A DNA stretch of 64,000 nucleotides, taken from GCA-020352575 sp041635475 (GTDB lineage Bacteria > Actinomycetota > Acidimicrobiia > Spongiisociales > JAENVV01). A program made the translations under genes and the position numbers. Within the stretch, counting starts at the first letter, position 1, and each line of letters begins with the position of its first letter. Of this stretch, positions 24,560 to 32,040 are shown piece after piece. The notes under the pieces are model-generated. The model made no database searches. It had not been told where the DNA came from and saw nothing but the letters and a program-made list of their open reading frames with translations. The stretch covers positions 62,001 through 126,000 of the forward strand of contig JBFKVA010000001.1 of assembly GCA_041635475.1 (NCBI GenBank). The letters run 5' to 3'.

Positions 24560-24799
24560 TCAGCCGAGGAGGATCGTGAGGATGATCGTCGTCACCGCGA
24601 AGATGCTCGAGGTGATGACCGTCAGCCGATCGAGGTTGCGCTCCACGACCGTTGAGCCCTGGAACTGCTGCGGCCCCATCCCGCCCCCGAACATGTCCGA
24701 CAGCCCCCCGCCTCGACCGGCGTGCAGGAGGATGAGCGCGATGAGTCCCAGGGAGACGATGATGTGGATGCCGATGAGGATGTTCTGAACGATCTGCAT
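24560..24799 (-). CDS. secG: preprotein translocase subunit SecG
   Basis: 79 residues, two transmembrane helices (about 4-26 and 56-77) joined by the conserved loop LHAGRGGGLSDMFGG. The start MQIVQNILIGIHIIVSLGLI at 24799 is standard for SecG. It forms the SecYEG channel with SecY and SecE, assisting SecA-driven export. Upstream a TACACT box (24829-24834) gives it a likely separate promoter with a short leader. Position after the glycolytic genes is the usual actinobacterial context (pgk-tpiA-secG), here separated by gpmA. Confidence 0.92.
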   Translation of the reverse strand: MQIVQNILIGIHIIVSLGLIALILLHAGRGGGLSDMFGGGMGPQQFQGSTVVERNLDRLTVITSSIFAVTTIILTILLG

Positions 24800-24860
24800 G
24801 AGCCTTGGGTCCTCGGAGGTACGGGAAGTGTAGAGGGAGGGGACGACTACGGCGAGACGA

Positions 24861-25604
24861 TCAGCCCGCCTGACGGGCCACGGCATCGGCAGCGGCGGCG
24901 ATGTCGGCGGCGTCCCCGAGGTAGTAGGCGTCCTCCACCTCGAACGCTGACGACAGGTGGTAGACACGGGGTACGCCGGTCGGGATGTTGAGCGATGGGA
25001 TCTCCTCGTCCGAGATCCCTTCGAGGTGCTTGGCGAGGGCCCGCAGGCTGTTGCCGTGGGCCACCACGAGCAGCTTCCGTCCCGCCCGCAGGTCGGGGAC
25101 CATCCGGTCGTGCCAGAACGGCATCATCCGCTCGACCACGTCCTTGAGGCACTCCGTCGCCGGCAGGAGGTCGGGGGCGAGGGAGGCATAGCGAGGGTCG
25201 TGGGCCGGGTGCCGCTCGTCCATCGGATCGAGCGCCGGTGGTGGCGTGTCGTAGGAACGGCGCCACTCGAACACCCGGTCGGCTCCGTGGCGGTCGGCGG
25301 TCTCCTTCTTGTCGAGTCCTTGGAGGGCGCCGTAGTGCCGCTCGTTGAGGCGCCAGTGACGCACCACCTCGATCCACTCGAGGTCCATCTCCTCGAGGGC
25401 CAGGTTGGCCGTCTGGATCGCCCGCTTGAGGAGTGACGTATGGAGCAGGTCGAACGTGAGCCCGGCCGCGGCCATGACCCGCCCGGCTTCCCTGCCCTCG
25501 GCCACTCCCAGGTCGGTGAGGCCCACGTCGGTCCAACCGGTGAACCGATTCTCGAGGTTCCAGGTGCTCTGGCCGTGGCGCACCACGACGAGGGTGTACG
25601 TCAT
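24861..25604 (-). CDS. gpmA: 2,3-bisphosphoglycerate-dependent phosphoglycerate mutase
   Basis: 247-residue dPGM, normal length. VVVRHGQSTWNLENRFTGW holds the catalytic histidine (His10) and phosphate-binding Arg; RLNERHYGALQGLDK contains the second acid-base Glu; VAHGNSLRALAKHLEGI has the second active-site histidine. It interconverts 3- and 2-phosphoglycerate in glycolysis. Located downstream of pgk-tpiA on the same strand, separated by a 133-base gap that includes a 14-base tandem repeat. Confidence 0.95.
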   Translation of the reverse strand: MTYTLVVVRHGQSTWNLENRFTGWTDVGLTDLGVAEGREAGRVMAAAGLTFDLLHTSLLKRAIQTANLALEEMDLEWIEVVRHWRLNERHYGALQGLDKKETADRHGADRVFEWRRSYDTPPPALDPMDERHPAHDPRYASLAPDLLPATECLKDVVERMMPFWHDRMVPDLRAGRKLLVVAHGNSLRALAKHLEGISDEEIPSLNIPTGVPRVYHLSSAFEVEDAYYLGDAADIAAAADAVARQAG

Positions 25605-25676
25605 TGCTCTCCAGGGGCTCCGGTCAACCCAGCCTATCGGGCAGGAGAGGGACGAGCGTCAAGCGTCAACGGGGCC

Positions 25677-25735
25677 CCTCGTACCTCTCTCCTCGTACCT
25701 CTCTCCTCGTACCTCTCACCTCGTACCTCGTACCT
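25677..25735. repeat. 14-base tandem repeat (CCTCGTACCTCTCT)
   Basis: Three consecutive copies at 25677, 25691 and 25705 (the third with one change at its last base), followed by a shortened copy and a further CGTACCT. Starts 73 bases upstream of gpmA and reaches to three bases before the tpiA stop. On the transcribed strand it reads GAGGTACGAGG repeats. The period and lack of spacers rule out CRISPR. Confidence 0.85.
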
Positions 25736-25737
25736 CC

Positions 25738-26499
25738 CTACACCCAGTACCGCACGACGGAAGCGAACGTGTCCGGGTCGAGTGAGGCTCCCCCGACGAG
25801 GGCGCCGTTCACATCGCGCTTGGCCATGATCCCGGCCACGTTGCCGGGGTTGACGCTGCCCCCGTAGAGGATGCGGAGTTGCGCGGCGCCCGCCCCCCAC
25901 ATCGACGTGCACGATTGGCGAATGACGGTCGCCATCCCACCGGCGTCGTCGGGGCCGGCGCTCCGACCGGTCCCGATCGCCCAGACCGGCTCGTACGCCA
26001 CCACGAGGTGAGGGATGTCGTCCGACGACAGCCCCCGCAGGCTCGCCCGCACCTGGCCGACGACGACGTCCTCTGCCCGACCGGATTCGCGCTCGTCCAG
26101 TGTTTCACCGACGCACACGACCGCCGTCATGCCGGATGCCAGCACCGCCTTGGCCTTCTTGTTCACGACCTCGTCGTCCTCGGCGAACTGGGCCCTGCGC
26201 TCCGAGTGCCCGACGATGACCGACGACACATTCAACTTGGCGAGCATGGCGGCCGAGACTTCGCCGGTGAACGCACCGGCCGGCGACCAGTGCACGTTCT
26301 GGGCTGCCAGCCCGATCCGCATGCGGTCGGCTTCGATGATCGTTTGGATCGACCGCAGCGACGTGAAGGGCGGTGCCACCACCACCTCCACCCGATCGAA
26401 GTCGTCGCTGTCGAGCCGGTAGTGGAGCTTCTGGACCATCTGGATCGCCTCGAGGTGGGTGGCGTTCATCTTCCAGTTGCCCATCATGAGGGGCTTCAT
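25738..26499 (-). CDS. tpiA: triose-phosphate isomerase
   Basis: 253-residue TIM barrel. MGNWKMN near the N terminus carries the catalytic Lys; IVGHSERR the catalytic His; VAYEPVWAIGTG the catalytic Glu and loop 6; LYGGSVNPGN the phosphate-binding loop. It interconverts dihydroxyacetone phosphate and glyceraldehyde 3-phosphate. The ATG overlaps the pgk stop by four bases, so translation is coupled. Confidence 0.96.
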   Translation of the reverse strand: MKPLMMGNWKMNATHLEAIQMVQKLHYRLDSDDFDRVEVVVAPPFTSLRSIQTIIEADRMRIGLAAQNVHWSPAGAFTGEVSAAMLAKLNVSSVIVGHSERRAQFAEDDEVVNKKAKAVLASGMTAVVCVGETLDERESGRAEDVVVGQVRASLRGLSSDDIPHLVVAYEPVWAIGTGRSAGPDDAGGMATVIRQSCTSMWGAGAAQLRILYGGSVNPGNVAGIMAKRDVNGALVGGASLDPDTFASVVRYWV

Positions 26500-27680
26500 T
26501 CGTCGTCCTCCATGAGCGCGGCGATCCCCGGTAGCACCCGGCCCTCCAACATCTCCAGGCCGGCTCCGCCACCCGTCGACACGTGCGATGGGAGCTCTTC
26601 GAGGCCCAGCAGGCGAATCGCGGCCACCGAGTCCCCACCCCCGACCACGGTGAACCCGTGGGCCTGGGCGACGGCCCGGCCCACAACCTCGGTTCCCTGC
26701 CGGAATCGCTCCCATTCGAAGACGCCCATCGGGCCGTTCCAGAACACCGAGCCACTGCCGGCGACGGCTTCGGCGAACCGGGTGGCGGTCCGGGGGCCGA
26801 TGTCGAGGCCCATCCAACCCTTCGGCACCTCGCCGAAGGCCAGGGTCCGGGTCTCGGCGTCGGCCGCGAACCGGTCGGCGACGACGAGGTCGACCGGGAG
26901 TTCGATCTTCGAGCCGTCGGGGGACGCCAGGAGGGCACCCACGATCGGGATCAGGTCGGGTTCGACCAGGGACTCCCCCACTTCCCGTCCCTGGGCGGCG
27001 AGCAGCGTGAAGCACATGCCGCCACCGATGAGCATTTGGTCCACCTTGGGCAGGAGCGACTCGAGGACGGCAAGCTTGTCCGACACCTTGGCGCCCCCGA
27101 GGACCACGGTGAACGGCCGTGGCGGGTCCACGAGGAGCGCGTTCAACGCCTCGACCTCCGCCAACAGAAGCGGTCCGGCGGCGCTCGGGAGCACCCGGGC
27201 GATCCCGGTGGTGGTGGCATGCGCTCGGTGGGCGGTTCCAAAGGCATCGAGCACGAACACGTCGGCGAGGCGGGCCAGGGCTCGCACGAGGGCGGGGTCG
27301 TTGGCGGTCTCGCCCGGCTCGAAGCGGGTGTTCTCGAGCATGAGGACGTCGCCGGCGGCGGCCCGACCCACCGCGGCCTCGACCTCGGGGCCGACGACGC
27401 CGTCCAGCTTCGTCACCGGGAACCCGCCCAAGTCCGCGAGGCGGGCAGCCACCGGGTCGAGACGAAGGGCGAGATCCACGCCCTTGGGGCGGCCGAGGTG
27501 GCTACAGACGATGACGATGGCTTCCCCACGCAGACGGCGAATGGTTGGAAGTGCGGCCCTGACGCGGAAGTCGTCGACGACGACGCCATCGCGGACCGGC
27601 ACGTTGAGGTCGGCCCGGAGCAGCACACGTTGTCCGGCCAAATCGAGCTCATCGATCGTGGGAAGACGCATGTCCGTCAC
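26496..27680 (-). CDS. pgk: phosphoglycerate kinase
   Basis: 394 residues, family-normal. RVLLRADLNVPVRDG at the N terminus is the substrate-binding signature; SHLGRPKG and the C-terminal GGGDSVAAI (nucleotide-binding loop) are intact. It makes ATP from 1,3-bisphosphoglycerate. The GTG at 27680 overlaps the yvcK stop (GTGA) and is preferred for coupling; the ATG three codons downstream is also possible. gap, usually just upstream, is absent. Confidence 0.95.
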   Translation of the reverse strand: MTDMRLPTIDELDLAGQRVLLRADLNVPVRDGVVVDDFRVRAALPTIRRLRGEAIVIVCSHLGRPKGVDLALRLDPVAARLADLGGFPVTKLDGVVGPEVEAAVGRAAAGDVLMLENTRFEPGETANDPALVRALARLADVFVLDAFGTAHRAHATTTGIARVLPSAAGPLLLAEVEALNALLVDPPRPFTVVLGGAKVSDKLAVLESLLPKVDQMLIGGGMCFTLLAAQGREVGESLVEPDLIPIVGALLASPDGSKIELPVDLVVADRFAADAETRTLAFGEVPKGWMGLDIGPRTATRFAEAVAGSGSVFWNGPMGVFEWERFRQGTEVVGRAVAQAHGFTVVGGGDSVAAIRLLGLEELPSHVSTGGGAGLEMLEGRVLPGIAALMEDDE

Positions 27681-28642
27681 GACGTGGCGAGCGCGGAGAG
27701 GGCGTTGCCGAGTCGGATCGGATCATGCTGGGGCCACGCCGCCGCCCGGTCGGCGAGATCGGCTCCCACCGCCACCCATCCCCACTCCATGGCGTCGATC
27801 ACGTCCAGCTCCACTCGTTCCACGATCCCCGGCACCTCGAGGGGACCTTCGTGGTGGAGAATGGTACCGCCCCGCCTGAGCCCGCCCACCTCTCGCAGCG
27901 CCGCCACATGGTCGACTCCCGCCATGCCGAGCGTCTCCCGGTGCTGGGTGACGAGGTTCATGACCCAGGTGATTCCCGCCCGCGACTCGTCGATGGCCTC
28001 GGCCACACCCGGCGCCCGCAGCGCGGCGATGAGCGACGTGTAGAGGCTGCCCGGTGCCAGGACGATTTCGTCGGCTGCGCGGATCGCCGCCACGACGTCG
28101 GGATGCGGCTCGCCCCTGTCGGGAACCAGGTCCAACCGTTCGATCGATCCGTCCGCCATGGCGATGGCGGCCTGTCCTCGGACCCGCGCACCGTCGACGA
28201 TGGCTTCCAGGCGGAGCCGGTGCCGGGCCACCGGCAGGACCCGCCCCACGGCGTCCAGCATCTCGCCCGCCACGTCCAGGGCCCGCGTGAAGTCCCCCGT
28301 GATGTCGGTGAGCGCAGCCAGCAGGAGGTTGCCGAGGGAGTGACCGGCCACGTCGGCACCCTCGAAGCGGTACCCGAACAGCTCCCTGGCGACCGTCGCA
28401 TCGGCCGCGAGCGCCAGAAGCGCCCTCCGCACGTCCCCGGGGGGTGGCATGTCGAGGTCATCGATGAGACGACCACTGGATCCACCGTCATCGGCGATGC
28501 TCACGACCGCCGTGATCTCCCCGGCATACGTGCGCACGGCCTGGAGCAACTGGGAGAGCCCGTGTCCGCCCCCGACGGCGACCACCCGGGGGCCGTCCTC
28601 CGCCAGGGAGAGCAGGGCCGTCTCCACTTCGGGCAGTGTCAC
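27677..28642 (-). CDS. yvcK: YvcK/CofD-like gluconeogenesis factor
   Basis: 321-residue UPF0052/YvcK protein. VVAVGGGHGLSQLLQAVR is the N-terminal nucleotide-sugar-binding GGG motif, SIADDGGSSGRL the DDGGSSG signature, and VLAPGSLYTSLIAAL a further family block. Homologues bind UDP-N-acetylglucosamine and are needed for cell-wall growth on gluconeogenic carbon sources. The GTG start overlaps rapZ (GTGA). In most actinobacteria whiA follows directly; here pgk follows instead. Confidence 0.92.
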   Translation of the reverse strand: MTLPEVETALLSLAEDGPRVVAVGGGHGLSQLLQAVRTYAGEITAVVSIADDGGSSGRLIDDLDMPPPGDVRRALLALAADATVARELFGYRFEGADVAGHSLGNLLLAALTDITGDFTRALDVAGEMLDAVGRVLPVARHRLRLEAIVDGARVRGQAAIAMADGSIERLDLVPDRGEPHPDVVAAIRAADEIVLAPGSLYTSLIAALRAPGVAEAIDESRAGITWVMNLVTQHRETLGMAGVDHVAALREVGGLRRGGTILHHEGPLEVPGIVERVELDVIDAMEWGWVAVGADLADRAAAWPQHDPIRLGNALSALATS

Positions 28643-29511
28643 CGTCCGAGATCCCGGTGTTGGACGGAAACGGCGGCCCCGCCGTCGCCCAGGCGGCGTC
28701 CGACCTCCTCGGCGATCGCCACCGACCGATGGCGTCCCCCGGTGCAGCCGATGCCCAAGGACAGGTAGGTCTTTCCCTCGGCCTCGTATCGGGGCAGGAG
28801 GAAGCCGAGCAGATCCTCGACCCGATCGAGAAAGGCGATCGTGTCCGGGTTGGAGAGGACGAACTCGCGCACGGGTGCATCGAGGCCGCTGAGGGGGCGG
28901 AGGGCCGGGTCCCAGTGGGGGTTGGGCAGGAACCGAACGTCAAAGAGCATGTCGACATCGTGCGGATGCCCGTGCTTGAAACCGAACGACCGGATCGAGA
29001 CCCGAAGTCGCCTCGGCTCGGCGGCGCGGCTGAACTCGGCCTCCATGCGCTTGCGGAGGTCATGCACCGTGTACTCGGTGGTGTCGATGACGACGTCGGC
29101 CGCCTCTCGCACCTCCGTGAGGGCACGCCGCTCCGCCTCGATCGCCTCGGACACCGTGCCGCCCCCGAGGGGATGGGGGCGGCGCACCTCGTCGTACCGG
29201 GTGGCGAGGACGCCGTCGTCGGCGTCCAGGAACACCACCATCGGTGTCAGGCCATGGCCGCGGAGCGTGTGAAGCGTGGCCCGCAGCACCCCGCTGTCGA
29301 TCCCGGTCCGGACGTCGACCGTCACCGCCAACCGGGTGTCGCCTTCCTCCACGTCGTGGAGATGGGCGACGTCGTCGATGAGGGACAGCGGCAGGTTGTC
29401 GATGACGACGTAGCCGATGTCCTCGAGCACCTTCCCGGCCGTCGATCGGCCCGCCCCCGACATGCCCGTCACCAGGAGCACCTTGGGGCCGGGAATCGAC
29501 TGGCGAGGCAT
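28639..29511 (-). CDS. rapZ: RapZ/YvcJ-family nucleotide-binding protein
   Basis: 290 residues. The N-terminal P-loop reads VTGMSGAGRST, with Arg in the usual Lys position as in other actinobacterial members. VIDNLPLSLI and the C-terminal IGCTGGRHRSVAIAEEV (phosphate/metabolite-binding domain) are diagnostic. In Escherichia coli RapZ controls glucosamine-6-phosphate synthesis through small RNA decay; the actinobacterial role is less defined. It sits in the classic uvrC-rapZ-yvcK order, four bases downstream of uvrC. Confidence 0.93.
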   Translation of the reverse strand: MPRQSIPGPKVLLVTGMSGAGRSTAGKVLEDIGYVVIDNLPLSLIDDVAHLHDVEEGDTRLAVTVDVRTGIDSGVLRATLHTLRGHGLTPMVVFLDADDGVLATRYDEVRRPHPLGGGTVSEAIEAERRALTEVREAADVVIDTTEYTVHDLRKRMEAEFSRAAEPRRLRVSIRSFGFKHGHPHDVDMLFDVRFLPNPHWDPALRPLSGLDAPVREFVLSNPDTIAFLDRVEDLLGFLLPRYEAEGKTYLSLGIGCTGGRHRSVAIAEEVGRRLGDGGAAVSVQHRDLGR

Positions 29512-29515
29512 GGTC

Positions 29516-31348
29516 CTACTCGGAATCGGGATGGAGCGAATCGTACAGCGTCTCGGCCACCCCGCTCGGAACGACCACGGCCAGGTCGGCCACGGTGGCC
29601 GCTTTGATTCGCTTCACGGACCCGAAGGCCCGCATGAGCGCCTTCTTGCGGGCGGGACCGATGCCGGGCACCTCGTCGAGCACCGAGTCCACCATGCGCT
29701 TGCCCCTGAGCTTGCGGTGGTACGCGACCGCGAACCGGTGTGCCTCGTCCCGGGCCCGCTGGAGCACGTGCAGGGCCGGTGCGTCCCGGGGGATGCGCAG
29801 CGTTTCGGGTTCCCCCGGCCGGTACACCTCCTCCATCTTCTTGGCGAGCCCGACGACGGGAATGTCGAGCCCGAACTCGCCAAGCACCTTGACCGCCCTT
29901 CCCAGCTGGCCCGCTCCCCCATCGATGACGACGAGCGACGGCGGGTAGGCGAACCGTCTCGACTCGTCCGGCGCCTTGGCGAGGTCGGCGACGTAGTTGG
30001 CGAACCGGCGCCGGAGCACCTCCTCCATCGCCGCGAAGTCGTCCTGGCCGACCAGGGTACGTATCTTGAATCGTCGATAGTCGGAGCGCTTGGGGAGGCC
30101 GTCCTCGAGAACCACCATCGACCCCACCGTGTGCCGGCCCTGGATGGTCGAGATGTCGTAGCACTCGATCCGCAGCGGCGGGTCGGGCAGGTCCAGTTCT
30201 GCCTGGAGGGAGCGCAGCGCCTGGGCCCTTTGGTTGGGGTCCGATGTGTGGCGGAGCTTGTGGCGGGTGAACGACTCGGCCGCGTTGGTGGCGGTCGTCT
30301 CCAGGAGGCGCCGCTTGGATCCGCGCTGGGGAACACGGAGCGACACCCGGCCCCCCCTCACACCCTCCAGCCACTCGGTCAACACGTCGAGGTCCGGCGG
30401 TGCGTCGCCGACGAGGACCTCGGGGGGTGGCTTCTCGTCCGAGTAGCGACCCACGATCACCCGAGCCACGAGTTGCCCCGGGGTGAGGTCCTCCACCTTG
30501 TCGACGACGGTCCCGTAGCGGCCGGTGACCCGTCCCTTGCGCACGATGAGCACCTCCACCGCGGCTTCAAGCTCCCCGTCGTGCACGGCGATGAGGTCGA
30601 AGTCCTCCCGGCGCGACGACACCATCTCCTGGCGGGCGAGCGCCCGTTCCACGTCGTTGATCCGGTCCCGGGCGCGGGCCGCTCGTTCGAACTCGAGGCG
30701 ATCCGAGGCGGCCATCATCTCGGCCGTGAGGTGCTCGAGAGCGCTCGATCCGTCTCCCTCGAGGAAGGCCGCCAGGCCATCCACAAAGGCACCATAGGCG
30801 GCCGGTTCGACCGTGCCGATACACGGCGCGGAGCACTTCTCGATGTCGGCCAGGAGGCAGGCCCGGCCCCGTTGTACGTGCTCCCGGAACTTGCCGTTCG
30901 AACACGTGCGGACGGGGAACGTCTTGAGGAGCAGGTCCAGCGTGTTGCGGATGGCGTAGGCGTGGGCGTAGGGGCCGAAGTACTCGTCACCCTTCTTCCG
31001 GCGACCGCGCACGACCTTGGCGGCCGGCCACTCCTCGCTCCGGGTGAGGGCCAGGAACGGGAACGACTTGTCATCCCGGAGGCGCACGTTGAAGCGAGGT
31101 TGATGACGCTGGATGAGCGTGTACTCGAGCAGGAGGGCGTCCACCTCCCGGTCGGTGACGATCCACTCCACCGATGCGGCCTGCGCGACCATCTCCCGGG
31201 TGCGGGACGAGGCCCGCTTCGTGAAGTAGCTACCCACTCGCGTCCGCAGCGACTTGGCCTTGCCGACGTAGATGATCCGGCCGTGGGCGTCTCGGAACTG
31301 GTACGAGCCTGGACGGTCGGGTATCTCCGAGGAGCGGGGCTTGTTCAC
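29516..31348 (-). CDS. uvrC: excinuclease ABC subunit C
   Basis: 610 residues from the GTG at 31348, which overlaps the methyltransferase stop (GTGA). N-terminal GIY-YIG nuclease (GSYQFRDAHGRIIYVGKAKSLRTRV), a UVR motif near the middle (FERAARARDRINDVERAL), the RNase H-like second nuclease domain (LVVIDGGAGQLGRA), and C-terminal helix-hairpin-helix (VPGIGPARKKALMRAFGS). It cuts both sides of a lesion bound by UvrAB. Co-transcription with uvrA is likely, placing it under the SOS box at 34918. Confidence 0.95.
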   Translation of the reverse strand: MNKPRSSEIPDRPGSYQFRDAHGRIIYVGKAKSLRTRVGSYFTKRASSRTREMVAQAASVEWIVTDREVDALLLEYTLIQRHQPRFNVRLRDDKSFPFLALTRSEEWPAAKVVRGRRKKGDEYFGPYAHAYAIRNTLDLLLKTFPVRTCSNGKFREHVQRGRACLLADIEKCSAPCIGTVEPAAYGAFVDGLAAFLEGDGSSALEHLTAEMMAASDRLEFERAARARDRINDVERALARQEMVSSRREDFDLIAVHDGELEAAVEVLIVRKGRVTGRYGTVVDKVEDLTPGQLVARVIVGRYSDEKPPPEVLVGDAPPDLDVLTEWLEGVRGGRVSLRVPQRGSKRRLLETTATNAAESFTRHKLRHTSDPNQRAQALRSLQAELDLPDPPLRIECYDISTIQGRHTVGSMVVLEDGLPKRSDYRRFKIRTLVGQDDFAAMEEVLRRRFANYVADLAKAPDESRRFAYPPSLVVIDGGAGQLGRAVKVLGEFGLDIPVVGLAKKMEEVYRPGEPETLRIPRDAPALHVLQRARDEAHRFAVAYHRKLRGKRMVDSVLDEVPGIGPARKKALMRAFGSVKRIKAATVADLAVVVPSGVAETLYDSLHPDSE

Positions 31349-32040
31349 ACCGATCCCCGCCTCCAGGCGACGCCCAACAGCCGCGGGATGTGCTCGTGGC
31401 CGGCGTATCCCGGGTCGCGCTCGATCATCCCGGCCGAGACACCGTGCTCGGTGAGGCGCTGAAGGCACCAGCCGGCGCCGGCCGCCGTTTCGAGGAGCTC
31501 ACCGAGTGGCCGATGGTGGAACCGGACCGACGTGGGTCCGGCCGGCTCCAGGATGGAACCACCCCCGAAGTACCCCCCCGGGCGCAGGAACACCTCGCCG
31601 TCGGTGGGGTCGGTCACGGGAGCGGCCCCGGGGGCGGTGAGCAGCGGGTGGTTGACGACGAGCACGCAGCGGCCGCCATCGCGGGTCACGCGGGCCAGCT
31701 CCTCGAAGACACCTTCCAGGCTGGGGAGGTGTTCGAGGACCAGGGAGACCACGACTGCGTCGACCGACCGGTCGCGCACCGCCGCCAGCGAGGGAAGGCG
31801 ACCCACGAACGACCCGCCGGCCATCGCCGCCAGCCGCGGGGACAGGTCCATGCCCACTGCCTCAGCCCCCCGGCCTCGGAGAAGCCGAAGCACGCGTCCC
31901 TCACCGGCGCCCACCTCCAGCACCCGGAGGCTGGTGACGGGGCCGAGGAGGTCGATGAGCACCGGCTCGACCTCCTCGGCGTAGGCCGGATCGGCTGCCT
32001 CGCCGATCCACCACTCGGCGAGCCGGTCCCACTCGCTCAC
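31345..32040 (-). CDS. class I SAM-dependent methyltransferase between uvrA and uvrC
   Basis: 231 residues with motif I LRVLEVGAGEGRVLRLL, motif II acidic AVGMDLSP and motif IV region SVDAVVVSLVLEHLPSLEG, a Methyltransf_11-type enzyme. The substrate is not evident. It is coupled by GTGA overlaps to both uvrA and uvrC, so it is probably induced with them; a link to DNA damage is inference from position. It starts VSEWDRLAEWW at the GTG. Confidence 0.85.
   Translation of the reverse strand: MSEWDRLAEWWIGEAADPAYAEEVEPVLIDLLGPVTSLRVLEVGAGEGRVLRLLRGRGAEAVGMDLSPRLAAMAGGSFVGRLPSLAAVRDRSVDAVVVSLVLEHLPSLEGVFEELARVTRDGGRCVLVVNHPLLTAPGAAPVTDPTDGEVFLRPGGYFGGGSILEPAGPTSVRFHHRPLGELLETAAGAGWCLQRLTEHGVSAGMIERDPGYAGHEHIPRLLGVAWRRGSV

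Noticed and set aside
25677..25735. Tandem repeat as a CRISPR array
   Set aside because: Unit of 14 bases, no spacers, no cas genes.
25879..31462. Several 480-680-codon frames antisense to tpiA, pgk, yvcK and uvrC
   Set aside because: All mirror strongly supported genes and show no recognisable domain.
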